Assembly (NCBI GenBank): GCA_023410575.1
Contig: JAEYPP010000051.1
Location: 1 to 31,206 of the forward strand
Direction of reading: 5' to 3'
DNA length: 31,206 bases
Source: Bacillota bacterium
Lineage (GTDB): Bacteria > Bacillota > Clostridia > Lachnospirales > Lachnospiraceae
Under the pieces are notes generated by a model. It did not search any database, was not told the DNA's origin, and worked only from the letters and a program-made list of their open reading frames with translations. A program made the position numbers and the translations under genes. Shown in pieces: positions 14,807 to 23,315 of this stretch (position 1 is the first letter of the stretch; each line of letters opens with the position of its first letter).

Positions 14807-16135
14807 ATAAAAGATTATTATATTCATAAAAAAAAGGTTATATGCTCAATAACAGTGATATTATTACTTATTTTAACTTTTGGAGTTGGTATAGAAATTT
14901 TACGTGATTTTAATTGGAGTATCGTTCAATCACAAGAGGTTCTTGCTAATGATGGAGTGTCTACAACAGATTCCATTACACCAACAAACGCTGGAGAGCC
15001 GACGATAAGTGTATCAGTAACACCAACTGTTACACCTACAGTAACGCCTACAATAACACCTACACCTGTACCAGAGTCTTCTGTTGTTGTTGCATTAGAT
15101 TACAGAAATGAGACAATCACAGTCAGTAAAGGTCCAAAGGGAAGTACTAAGTTTTATTTTTCACAGGACAAGAAGAAAACTTGGAAGTTAATTGAACGTT
15201 CTAATGGACAGATGAACTTAGCTATTTTTATGAAATCTTCTAATAATGTTATATATTTTAAAGGTAATAAGGATGAGAATCCTGTGGAAGTTGTAATTCC
15301 TAAGGAAGAAAAAAGCCTAAAAGTGTCATATTATGTTGAAGATAATGTTGGTAAACTCAAATTTGAGAATGTACTAACAGGTCAAAGTTTGGAGTATCGA
15401 AAAGGTAAAGATGGAGATTGGAATACATATAATAATTCACTTGATTTAAGTGATTATGAGATTAACGGATATACACTTCAATTTCGTATTATGGCAAGTA
15501 AAGATCAACGTGCGGGGAAGATAGTAAATGTCAAGATTCCACAACAGCAAAAACCACCTTCAATTAAAGTTGATTATAGTAATTTTTCGATTTCTGGTAT
15601 GAAGGTTGGTGTGACTCAGTACCGTCTGGCGGGTAATAATAATTGGATTACATTTAATCCAGCCGATTCAAAGATAAAGACATTAAGTTTATTAGAACTT
15701 CTTCTTCCGAAAGATACTGCTCAAAACTTTAAAGCAATCCCAGCAGGAACGATAGAGTTTAGAACACTTGGTACAGATAAAAAGGTAGCTAGTAGTATAA
15801 TAGTGGTCGAAACGATTCAGCAACCATCAGAACCTGACGCTGAGAAGGTATCGTTAGTAGGGAATGTTCTTACGTTTACGGACGCATCCCGTGAGAAGCC
15901 GTACGAATATCTTGTTGTTCATGAAGGAGAGACCTTTGATTTAGCAACTGCGAAGTGGAAGAAAGTAACAAACACAAAGCAAATTGAGATTAAAAAAGTA
16001 GGGACAGCAACCACAATTCCAAGCGATGTTGTTTATTACCGTTTAGCATCCTACACAGATTCAAAGACGAAAGTAATTACGCCAGCATCTATGTATGCAA
16101 AGAAAGTTATTACAGCTATCTCAGTTCAATCATGA
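14807..16135 (+). CDS. Secreted or anchored beta-rich repeat protein of unknown function
   Basis: No known family recognised. From the AUA at 14807 the product is 442 aa: a basic N-terminus (KIKDYYIHKKK), a hydrophobic segment, a Thr/Pro linker with VTPT repeats, then about 345 residues of beta-rich sequence. That part looks like four degenerate units of 75-90 residues sharing a Tyr/Phe-Arg and a Trp (for example YRKGKDGDW and YRLAGNNNW). The first conventional start, GTG at 14855, has no ribosome-binding site and removes the basic N-terminus. AGGTGAT at 14795-14801 is well placed for AUA 14807. An ATG at 14800 is followed at once by TAA. An exported cell-surface role is likely; the start is uncertain. 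The stop TCATGA overlaps the convergent symporter gene. Confidence 0.78.
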   Translation: MKDYYIHKKKVICSITVILLLILTFGVGIEILRDFNWSIVQSQEVLANDGVSTTDSITPTNAGEPTISVSVTPTVTPTVTPTITPTPVPESSVVVALDYRNETITVSKGPKGSTKFYFSQDKKKTWKLIERSNGQMNLAIFMKSSNNVIYFKGNKDENPVEVVIPKEEKSLKVSYYVEDNVGKLKFENVLTGQSLEYRKGKDGDWNTYNNSLDLSDYEINGYTLQFRIMASKDQRAGKIVNVKIPQQQKPPSIKVDYSNFSISGMKVGVTQYRLAGNNNWITFNPADSKIKTLSLLELLLPKDTAQNFKAIPAGTIEFRTLGTDKKVASSIIVVETIQQPSEPDAEKVSLVGNVLTFTDASREKPYEYLVVHEGETFDLATAKWKKVTNTKQIEIKKVGTATTIPSDVVYYRLASYTDSKTKVITPASMYAKKVITAISVQS

Positions 16136-17434
16136 TTTGATTTCTTTTCTTAGCAACAGAAGTGCTAAAATATTTGGGAATGCCATTAATGCATTAATTA
16201 GGTCAGAACTTTCCCATACAAGGTCTAAAGACATAATTGAGCCAAAAAAAATCATAAATATATAACCAAAGCGGTAAATACGAATTCCTTTGTCAGCGAA
16301 TAAGTATCTTACCGCTTTTTCACCAAAATAGCACCAACCAATTAGAGTAGCACTTGCAAATGCAATTAAAGAGACAGAAAGCATGCCCTTGCCCAAAAGA
16401 GGGATTTGTGAAAATGCAGCATTCGTAAGTTCACTATAGCTTAATCCGTCAATGCTGCTTGGTGATTTTATTATCGTAGATATAATAGCAAGCCCCGTAA
16501 TTGCACACATTACAACAGTATCCCAAAAAGTTGCGCTCATGGAAACAAGCGCTTGTTCTTTTAGATTATTGCTTTTTGTATCTGCGGCAGCAATTGCAGC
16601 TGAACCGAGTCCTGCTTCATTAGTAAATAGTCCGCGAGAGATTCCGTAACGAGTGGCTAGCTTAAAAGAGCCCCCAATGACACCACCTGCAATTGCTTTT
16701 GGCAAAAATGCAGATTGTAAAACAGTTTTGATTGCAGGAAGTAAATAACTGTAGTTCATTATTAATATTATAATGCATCCACCTATGTAGAAAATAGCCA
16801 TAGTAGGAACGAGTCTTAGACATATTTTTTGAATTTGCTTTACGCCACCAATAATTGCAAAGCCGATGAGAGTAGCAGTTGCAATTCCAGAAACATAAGG
16901 TGAGATACCTAGACTTGTGGTGACATCAGTAATCGTGCGTGCTTGTGTAGAGCAGCCCATTCCATAGGCAGCTAATAGGGTACAAATACTAAAAAAGATG
17001 GCTAGTGACTTATTGTGCAATCCGTACTCGAGTGCATACATGGGACCACCATGGTAATTACCTTTTTTATCTTTTTGGCGATATTTGATACCAAGATAGC
17101 ACTCAGCATAGGTCGTTGCCATACCAAAAACACCAGTTAACCAACACCAAAATAGTGCTCCAGGGCCACCAAGTGCAATCGACGTTGAAACACCTACAAT
17201 ATTACCAGTTCCTAGTGTTGCGGCTAGCGTTGTAGTTAATGTTGATAGGCTACTGGCATTTCCGTGCTCATCGCTTTCACTAGATACAGATAGTTTAATG
17301 GCTCTTTTGATTTTCTTTTGAATAAAATGTAGAGAATATGTAAAGTATAGATGAGTACCAAAAAGTAATAAAAGCATTGGTCCACCCCAAAGAAATGAAT
17401 TTATATTTTGAATAATTTTTAACAAATTAGTCAT
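16130..17434 (-). CDS. AGCS-family sodium/amino-acid (alanine or glycine) symporter
   Basis: Integral membrane carrier of 434 aa with about ten or eleven hydrophobic segments. Family signatures are visible: the TLAATLGTGNIVGVSTSIALGGPGALFW block (near 68-95), GGPMYALEYGL (about 128-138), and FTNEAGLGSAAIAAADT (about 271-287). It couples sodium (or proton) entry to uptake of alanine or glycine; specificity cannot be set from sequence. GAGG precedes the ATG. It is a single gene with palindromes upstream at 17474 and 17500. Its stop codon overlaps the convergent secreted-protein gene by 6 nt. Confidence 0.92.
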   Translation of the reverse strand: MTNLLKIIQNINSFLWGGPMLLLLFGTHLYFTYSLHFIQKKIKRAIKLSVSSESDEHGNASSLSTLTTTLAATLGTGNIVGVSTSIALGGPGALFWCWLTGVFGMATTYAECYLGIKYRQKDKKGNYHGGPMYALEYGLHNKSLAIFFSICTLLAAYGMGCSTQARTITDVTTSLGISPYVSGIATATLIGFAIIGGVKQIQKICLRLVPTMAIFYIGGCIIILIMNYSYLLPAIKTVLQSAFLPKAIAGGVIGGSFKLATRYGISRGLFTNEAGLGSAAIAAADTKSNNLKEQALVSMSATFWDTVVMCAITGLAIISTIIKSPSSIDGLSYSELTNAAFSQIPLLGKGMLSVSLIAFASATLIGWCYFGEKAVRYLFADKGIRIYRFGYIFMIFFGSIMSLDLVWESSDLINALMAFPNILALLLLRKEIKS

Positions 17435-17904
17435 AAAACCTCATACTGATTGCGCTTAATATATTATATGTTTGAAACATGTTTCTATTCGATATTAAAC
17501 GAACATAAGTGTTCGCAATAAGGCTTAAAAGTAGCGATAGCAGTAAAAAATATGGAATCTAGCATGGATGTTTACTATAACTTACCATAATAAAATAACC
17601 GAGATAGGATACAATAAGAACAAGATAAGTGACGAAAAACTTTAGCTTAAATGTTATCGAATATCTTATAGAAAGTTAAGTACTCAAAGACATCTTAGTA
17701 AGTTTTAGATGAAAATCTAATTCCAACACAAAATGGTTCGCTTTTAGAAGTGATGAGTTTAACTGATATAAGAGCATTTGAATAATTTGATAAGCGAAGA
17801 TGAGTAATCGCTTATCGATTGCCAAGAGTGCTTTATGTAGAGTCGCAAAACGATTTCAGAAAAAAACACTCATCAACTATATAATTTCACGGAGGTGAAT
17901 TTTT
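17435..17904. promoter_or_regulatory. Divergent 470-nt region between the symporter and SASP genes
   Basis: No gene was found here. On the minus strand a TATAAT (17463-17468) with a weak -35 could serve the symporter. Two palindromes lie just upstream of it: GAAACATGTTTC (17474-17485) and CGAACA-TAAG-TGTTCG (17500-17515). Nearer the spore protein gene a 9-bp hairpin, GATAAGCGA/TCGCTTATC (17789-17816), has no T run. I found no convincing forespore promoter close to the SASP gene; GCATG...CATAATA at 17562-17592 is a weak candidate with a 19-nt spacer and lies far upstream. Confidence 0.45.
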
Positions 17905-18117
17905 ATGACAAATAGCAATCAAAGTTCAAGTCAAATGGCAGTTCCTGAAGCAAAAGAGGCTATGGATCGTTTCAAAATGGAAGTAGCATCCGAATTAGGT
18001 GTTCCTTTAAAACAAGGATACAATGGAAATCTTACTAGTGCTCAGAATGGTTCTGTTGGTGGAGAAATGGTTCGCCAGATGATTAAGAAACAAGAAGAGT
18101 CCATGTCAGGTAAATAG
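17905..18117 (+). CDS. Small acid-soluble spore protein, alpha/beta type
   Basis: DNA-binding spore protein of 70 aa that coats forespore DNA and protects it from UV and chemical damage. The family signatures are plain: EVASELGVP (around the GPR protease cleavage region) and LKQGYNGNLTSAQNGSVGGEMVRQMI, ending in a short polar tail. Length is normal for the group. Strong GGAGGTGA precedes the ATG. It is a single gene, with a long upstream region and a terminator directly after. Expression is expected in the forespore under sigma-G, by family knowledge. Confidence 0.97.
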   Translation: MTNSNQSSSQMAVPEAKEAMDRFKMEVASELGVPLKQGYNGNLTSAQNGSVGGEMVRQMIKKQEESMSGK

Positions 18118-18139
18118 TCATAGATTATTAATTAGCTTA

Positions 18140-18172
18140 AAAGGGGCTGTCGCAAAGCGACAGTCCCTTTGT
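18140..18172 (+). terminator. Terminator after the SASP gene
   Basis: AAAGGGGCTGTCGC (18140-18153) pairs with GCGACAGTCCCTTT (18157-18170) around AAA, with one wobble. The arms end in TTT, a short T tract. The core resembles the hairpin at 9446. Confidence 0.82.
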
Positions 18173-18326
18173 TATGCGTTGAGTGTTTCAAGCCCACAAA
18201 AGATATGTGAGATTGATAAGGTAATTTAGAAAATTTTCTGTTATAAAAAAGTTTCACATTAAATGTAAAATGTGTTACTATAATTGCATGTGAGTAAAAA
18301 ACGTTCAGTATTTATAAGGAGTGATT

Positions 18327-19670
18327 ATGGGAAAGTATTTTGGAACAGATGGCTTCCGTGGAGAAGCTAATATTGATTTAACAGTAGAACATGCATATAA
18401 AGTAGGCCGTTATCTTGGATGGTATTATGGACAAAAGGAGAGGGCACAGATTGTAATTGGTAAAGATACAAGAAGATCCAGTTATATGTTTGAGAATGCT
18501 TTGACAGCAGGTTTAACAGCTAGTGGTGCAGATGTTTATTTATTACATGTTACACCTACTCCAAGTGTTTCCTATGTAGTTCGAAGTGAAGGCTTCGACT
18601 GTGGTATTATGATTTCTGCAAGCCATAATCCTTATTATGATAATGGAATTAAAATCATTAATGGAAGTGGATTTAAGTTAGAAGCTGATATTGAACAAAA
18701 GATTGAATCATATATAGATGGAGAAGTTGATGAGATACCTCTTGCGACAAGAGAACATATTGGGAGAACGACAGATTATGCTATGGGAAGACATCGCTAT
18801 ATTGGTCATTTGATATCATTAGCAACTCGTTCCTTTTCAAAAGTACGAGTAGGACTAGATTTAGCTAACGGATCAGCTACTACAGTTGCAAAAGCTGTGT
18901 TTGATGCACTTGGTGCAAAAACATTTGTTCTTAGTAATGAACCAAATGGAATTAATATTAACGAAAATTGTGGTTCAACACATTTAGAAAAATTACAACA
19001 GTTTGTTGTTGAAAATAGTTTAGATATTGGTTTTGCCTATGATGGTGATGCAGATCGTTGTTTAGCTGTTAACGAAAAGGGTGAAATTATGGATGGGGAT
19101 GCCATTATGTATATTTGTGGCACCTACATGAAAGAAAAAGGTGAATTGAATAATAATACTGTGGTTACTACTATAATGTCAAACTTAGGGCTTTATAAGG
19201 CATTGGACCAAAAAGATATTAATTATGTAAAAACCGCAGTTGGTGACAAATATGTGTATGAGAATATGTTGGCGAATGGACATTCCATTGGTGGTGAGCA
19301 GTCAGGTCATATTATCTTTAATAAATACGCTACAACAGGAGATGGTGTATTAACCTCACTAAAGATTATGGAAGTTATGCTTGAGCGAAAATGTCATGCC
19401 TCTGATTTGACGAAAGAATTAGTCATTTACCCTCAAGTGCTAAAGAATGTACGTGTAAAAGATAAAAAAGTAGCACGTAAGGATAGTGATGTCATGGCAG
19501 CGGTGGAAGAAGTTTCTCAATTACTTGGGGATGAGGGGCGGATTCTTGTTCGAGAAAGCGGTACGGAACCAGTCGTACGTGTCATGGTAGAGGCAGAAAG
19601 TGATGAAATTTGTCTAAAGTATGTAGATAAAGTCATTGAGGTTATGAAACAAAAAAAGCATCTTTGTTAG
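18327..19670 (+). CDS. glmM: Phosphoglucosamine mutase
   Basis: Converts glucosamine-6-phosphate to glucosamine-1-phosphate on the way to UDP-GlcNAc and peptidoglycan. The 447-aa length fits GlmM. Motifs: the N-terminal FGTDGFRG, the phosphoserine loop ISASHNPYYDNG with catalytic S99, the magnesium loop DGDADRC, the sugar-binding GGEQSGH and the phosphate-binding RESGTEPVVRVM. The open frame extends to a GTG at 18321, but AAGGAG at 18316-18321 overlaps that codon, so ATG 18327 is the start. The region at 18279 has a TATAAT without a good -35. Confidence 0.95.
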   Translation: MGKYFGTDGFRGEANIDLTVEHAYKVGRYLGWYYGQKERAQIVIGKDTRRSSYMFENALTAGLTASGADVYLLHVTPTPSVSYVVRSEGFDCGIMISASHNPYYDNGIKIINGSGFKLEADIEQKIESYIDGEVDEIPLATREHIGRTTDYAMGRHRYIGHLISLATRSFSKVRVGLDLANGSATTVAKAVFDALGAKTFVLSNEPNGININENCGSTHLEKLQQFVVENSLDIGFAYDGDADRCLAVNEKGEIMDGDAIMYICGTYMKEKGELNNNTVVTTIMSNLGLYKALDQKDINYVKTAVGDKYVYENMLANGHSIGGEQSGHIIFNKYATTGDGVLTSLKIMEVMLERKCHASDLTKELVIYPQVLKNVRVKDKKVARKDSDVMAAVEEVSQLLGDEGRILVRESGTEPVVRVMVEAESDEICLKYVDKVIEVMKQKKHLC

Positions 19671-19702
19671 ATAAAAAAATTGTGGCATTTGTTAAAAGGG
19701 CA

Positions 19703-19711
19703 TGATATAAT
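19703..19711 (+). promoter_or_regulatory. Extended -10 promoter of the trigger factor gene
   Basis: TGaTATAAT at 19703-19711 is a full extended -10 element. No good -35 lies 16-18 nt upstream, which extended -10 promoters tolerate. The leader would be about 97 nt long. No CIRCE or CtsR-type site was seen. Confidence 0.5.
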
Positions 19712-19815
19712 GGTGTAATGTCAGTATGAGAGTATTGTTTTAGACGATAGAATAAACATACATTAAGTTATTTACAAAAAGCAAAGTTTACTATATTTTA
19801 AGGAGGACTCAACAA

Positions 19816-21102
19816 ATGAGCTGTAAGGTGGAAGAATTAGGGAAGAATATGGTGAAGCTTACAATAGAAGCTACAGCAGAAGATTTTGAAAAAGCAATTG
19901 AAAAGGCATACCAGAAAAACAAAGGTAAGTTAAACGTTCAAGGCTTTCGAAAAGGTAAAGCACCTCGTGCGATTATTGAAAAGATGTATGGAGTTGGCGT
20001 ATTCTATGAAGATGCTGCTAATGAGATTATTCCAGAAGCATACGAGGTTGCAGCAAAGGAAAGCGGACTTGATATTGTTTCCAGACCAGAGATTGATGTT
20101 GTGCAAGTAGAAAAAGGCAAACCATTTATCTTTACTGCAGAAGTTGCAGTGAAACCAGAAGTTACTTTAGGCCAGTACAAGGGAGTAGAAGTTGAAAAAC
20201 AGGCGATTGAAGTGACTGAAGAAGAAGTGAATGCAGAACTTGATAAAGCTAGAGAACAAAATTCTAGAACAATCAATGTTGAAGATAGAGCAGTTGCAGA
20301 TAAGGATACAGTAACAATCGATTTTGAAGGATTTATCGAAAATGTTCCTTTCGAGGGTGGAAAAGGTGAGAATTATGAATTGGTTATTGGTTCTCATTCT
20401 TTCATTGATACATTCGAGGATCAATTAATTGGTAAATCTATCGGTGAAGATGTTGAAGTTAATGTTACTTTCCCAGAAGAATATCATGCAAAGGAACTAG
20501 CAGGAAAGCCAGCTTTATTCAAAGTTAAGATTAAGAGCATAAAAGTAAAAGAATTGCCAGAAGCTGATGATGATTTTGCTCAAGATGTATCTGATTTTAA
20601 TACAATCGCTGAATACAAAGACGACATTAAGAAGAACTTAACTGAAAAGAAAGAAAAAGCGGCTAAGACAGCAAAAGAAGACGCAGTAGTTGATAAGATC
20701 GTTGAAAATGCTACAATGGATATCCCAAGTGCAATGGTAGATGCTCAGAAACGTCAGATGGCAGAAGATTTTGCTCAGAGATTAAAGATGCAAGGCCTTT
20801 CTTTAGAGCAGTACTTCCAGTTCACAGGCATGGATCCAAAGAAGTTTATGGAAAACCTTGAACCACAGGCTATGAAACGTATTCAGAGTAGACTTGTATT
20901 AGAGGCTATTGTGAAAGCTGAAAATATCACAATTGATGATGAAGCTATTGAAAAAGAAATGGAAGAAATGGCAAAGACTTACCAGATGGAACTTGACAAA
21001 TTAAAAGAGTTAATCGGTGAGAAGGAAAAAGAACAAATTGTGATGGACATGGCTGTTCAAAAAGCAATTGACTTAGTTACAGACGAAGCAAAAGAAGTAT
21101 AA
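19816..21102 (+). CDS. tig: Trigger factor
   Basis: Ribosome-bound chaperone with peptidyl-prolyl isomerase activity, 428 aa, the normal length. The ribosome-docking loop GFRKGKAP is at 43-50. The FKBP-like domain lies at about 160-245 (DTVTIDFEGFIENVPFEGG to the YHAKELAGK region). The C-terminal half is the helical chaperone cradle, rich in Lys and Glu. AAGGAGG precedes the ATG. It starts the conserved Firmicute block tig-clpP-clpX-lon-engB that handles new and damaged proteins. Confidence 0.97.
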   Translation: MSCKVEELGKNMVKLTIEATAEDFEKAIEKAYQKNKGKLNVQGFRKGKAPRAIIEKMYGVGVFYEDAANEIIPEAYEVAAKESGLDIVSRPEIDVVQVEKGKPFIFTAEVAVKPEVTLGQYKGVEVEKQAIEVTEEEVNAELDKAREQNSRTINVEDRAVADKDTVTIDFEGFIENVPFEGGKGENYELVIGSHSFIDTFEDQLIGKSIGEDVEVNVTFPEEYHAKELAGKPALFKVKIKSIKVKELPEADDDFAQDVSDFNTIAEYKDDIKKNLTEKKEKAAKTAKEDAVVDKIVENATMDIPSAMVDAQKRQMAEDFAQRLKMQGLSLEQYFQFTGMDPKKFMENLEPQAMKRIQSRLVLEAIVKAENITIDDEAIEKEMEEMAKTYQMELDKLKELIGEKEKEQIVMDMAVQKAIDLVTDEAKEV

Positions 21103-21110
21103 TATGATAG

Positions 21111-21136
21111 GCTGTTGCTTTGCAACAGCTTTTATT
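21111..21136 (+). terminator. Terminator-like hairpin between tig and clpP
   Basis: GCTGTTGC (21111-21118) pairs perfectly with GCAACAGC (21122-21129) around a TTT loop and is followed by TTTTATT. It sits 8 nt after the tig stop and 20 nt before the clpP start. It probably lets part of the transcription through, since no clpP promoter fits in the remaining space. Confidence 0.7.
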
Positions 21137-21155
21137 AAGAAAGGTGAGGATAACG

Positions 21156-21737
21156 ATGAGTTTAGTACCTTATGTAATTGAACAGACAAGCAGAGGAGAG
21201 CGTTCCTACGATATTTACTCTAGATTATTAAAAGATAGAATTATCTTTCTCGGAGAGGAAGTTACAGACGTTAGTGCAAGTGTAATTGTTGCACAGTTGT
21301 TATTCTTAGAAGCAGAAGATCCAGGGAAGGATATTTCTTTATATATTAATAGCCCTGGTGGTTCTGTAACTGCAGGTATGGCAATTTATGATACAATGCA
21401 GTATATTAAGTGTGATGTATCTACAATTTGTATTGGTCTTGCAGCTAGTATGGGTGCTTTTTTACTTGCTGGTGGTACAAAAGGTAAGAGATTTGCTCTT
21501 CCTAATTCTGAAATCATGATTCATCAACCAAGCGGTGGTGCAAAAGGTCAGGCTTCTGATATAAAAATTGTAGCGGAAAACATTTTAAAGACAAAGAAGA
21601 AATTAAATGAAATTCTTGCTACTAATACAGGAAAGTCAGTTGAAGTAATTGAAGTTGATACTGACCGTGACAACTTTATGTCTGCCGAAGAAGCAAGAGA
21701 ATATGGTATTGTTGATAGTGTAATTACGACTAGATAA
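21156..21737 (+). CDS. clpP: ATP-dependent Clp protease proteolytic subunit
   Basis: Serine peptidase subunit that forms the double-ring proteolytic chamber used by ClpX and other Clp ATPases. The 193-aa length is standard. The catalytic triad is S98 (AASMGA), H123 (MIHQPSG) and D172 (DRDNFM). The Y-IN-SPGGSVTAG oxyanion segment is intact. The frame is open from 21120, but AAGGTGAGG just before ATG 21156 and the usual MSLVPYVIEQT N-terminus fix the start. It lies between tig and clpX. Confidence 0.97.
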   Translation: MSLVPYVIEQTSRGERSYDIYSRLLKDRIIFLGEEVTDVSASVIVAQLLFLEAEDPGKDISLYINSPGGSVTAGMAIYDTMQYIKCDVSTICIGLAASMGAFLLAGGTKGKRFALPNSEIMIHQPSGGAKGQASDIKIVAENILKTKKKLNEILATNTGKSVEVIEVDTDRDNFMSAEEAREYGIVDSVITTR

Positions 21738-21746
21738 GTATACACG

Positions 21747-21768
21747 CTTATCTTATCCTTAAGATAAG
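21747..21768. repeat. Hairpin between clpP and clpX
   Basis: CTTATCTTA (21747-21755) pairs perfectly with TAAGATAAG (21760-21768) around TCCT. No T run follows. It may stabilise or process the clpP mRNA; it is not a standard terminator. Confidence 0.5.
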
Positions 21769-21820
21769 ATGTATTAGGCATTAAGATTTATATTTAGTTC
21801 CATGAAAAGAGGTGAACGAT

Positions 21821-23122
21821 TTGGCAAATAGAACAGAAGATAGAAAGCAGTTAAGATGCTCCTTTTGTGGCAAACCACAAGAACAGGTCAGAAAACTTTT
21901 AGCTGGACCCAACGATGTCTATATCTGCGACGAGTGTATTGAACTTTGTTATGAAATTGTAGAAGAAGAGTTCGAAGATGATGTGGAAGTTACAGATACA
22001 GGGATCAATCTTTTAAAACCTGTTGAGATAAAAGAGTTTTTGGACCAATATGTAATTGGACAAGAGGACGCGAAGAAGGTACTATCCGTCTCTGTCTATA
22101 ATCATTATAAACGTGTGTTATCTGAAAAGGATTTGGATGTTGAGTTACAAAAGAGTAATATTTTGATGATAGGACCAACTGGTTCAGGTAAAACATATGT
22201 TGCTCAGACACTCGCTAAAATATTAAATGTACCTTTTGCAATTGCTGATGCAACAGCCCTTACAGAAGCAGGATATGTTGGTGAAGATGTTGAGAACATT
22301 CTTCTTAAAATAATTCAAGCTGCAGATTATGATATTGAACGTGCTCAATATGGTATTATCTATATCGATGAAATAGATAAGATAACTAGAAAATCAGAGA
22401 ATACTTCTATTACACGTGACGTATCTGGTGAAGGTGTTCAACAGGCATTGCTAAAGATATTAGAAGGTACGGTTGCATCTGTTCCTCCACAAGGTGGAAG
22501 AAAGCATCCTCATCAAGAATTTATTCAGATTGATACAACAAATATCCTCTTTATATGTGGTGGAGCTTTTGATGGGTTAGAGAAGATTATTGAGGCTAGA
22601 ACAGGTCAGAAGTCCATCGGATTTAATGCTGAGATCAGTCAAGGTCAAAACCTAAATATCGGTGAATTATTACGTCAGGTATTACCACAGGATCTAGTGA
22701 AGTTTGGAATGATTCCAGAGTTTGTTGGTCGTGTACCAATTAATGTTGCTTTGGACTTATTAGATGAGAATGCACTTGTACGTATTTTGACAGAACCTAA
22801 GAATGCAATTGTGAAACAATATAAGAAGCTTTTTGAATTAGATGGTGTGGAGCTTGACTTTACTAAGGAGGCTTTGAGTGCAATTGCAAAACGTTCTTTT
22901 GAGCGAAAGACAGGTGCAAGAGGGTTACGTGCAATCATGGAAGCTGTAATGATGGATTCTATGTATAAGGTACCAACTGATACAAGTATATTAAAATGTA
23001 TTGTAACAAAGGAAGCTGCGGAGGGGAAAGAAGAACCTAAAGTGGTAACTGCTGAGAGTGGTCAGCAAAGAAAAGTGACACAAAAGAAATCATTAAAGAA
23101 GAATAACAACGAGATTGCATAG
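21821..23122 (+). CDS. clpX: ATP-dependent Clp protease ATP-binding subunit
   Basis: AAA+ unfoldase that recognises tagged or damaged proteins and feeds them into ClpP; 433 aa. The N-terminal zinc domain has C13, C16, C36 and C39. Walker A GPTGSGKT is at 118-125, Walker B IIYIDEIDK follows, and the pore loop GYVGEDVE and sensor-2 GARGLR are present. The ClpP-binding IGF loop is seen as KSIGFNAE. The start is TTG 21821, placed 8 nt after AGAGG; the in-frame GTG at 21812 lies inside that ribosome-binding site. The C-terminus is a Lys-rich tail. Confidence 0.96.
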   Translation: MANRTEDRKQLRCSFCGKPQEQVRKLLAGPNDVYICDECIELCYEIVEEEFEDDVEVTDTGINLLKPVEIKEFLDQYVIGQEDAKKVLSVSVYNHYKRVLSEKDLDVELQKSNILMIGPTGSGKTYVAQTLAKILNVPFAIADATALTEAGYVGEDVENILLKIIQAADYDIERAQYGIIYIDEIDKITRKSENTSITRDVSGEGVQQALLKILEGTVASVPPQGGRKHPHQEFIQIDTTNILFICGGAFDGLEKIIEARTGQKSIGFNAEISQGQNLNIGELLRQVLPQDLVKFGMIPEFVGRVPINVALDLLDENALVRILTEPKNAIVKQYKKLFELDGVELDFTKEALSAIAKRSFERKTGARGLRAIMEAVMMDSMYKVPTDTSILKCIVTKEAAEGKEEPKVVTAESGQQRKVTQKKSLKKNNNEIA

Positions 23123-23160
23123 CTTTCGTAAGAAGTTTGCTTATTTGTATGTTGAGAAAG

Positions 23161-23194
23161 GTCTGCCGGCAAGCAAGATGCTGACAGACTTTTC
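23161..23194 (+). terminator. Terminator after clpX
   Basis: GTCTGCCGGC (23161-23170) pairs with GCTGACAGAC (23180-23189), with one mismatch and one wobble, and is followed by TTTTCT. It separates clpX from lon, so lon probably has its own promoter in 23195-23315; I could not identify one with confidence. Confidence 0.7.
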
Positions 23195-23315
23195 TAAATT
23201 TATAGTTAGGTGACTATTTGGAATCTTATATTGTTGAAAAGTCGGGCATTGTGTACCCAATAAATAGAAGCTGTAGTTAATTTTTTATCTGTGTGATGCA
23301 CGGGAGGAATATGTG

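Noticed and set aside
17500..17515. LexA/DinR (SOS) box upstream of the symporter
   Set aside because: The dyad CGAAC...GTTCG has a 6-nt centre, whereas the Gram-positive SOS box needs GAAC-N4-GTTC. Kept only as an unassigned palindrome.
23195..23315. CIRCE or CtsR heat-shock operator before lon
   Set aside because: Neither the TTAGCACTC-N9-GAGTGCTAA dyad nor a GGTCAAA tandem was found in this gap or upstream of tig or clpP.
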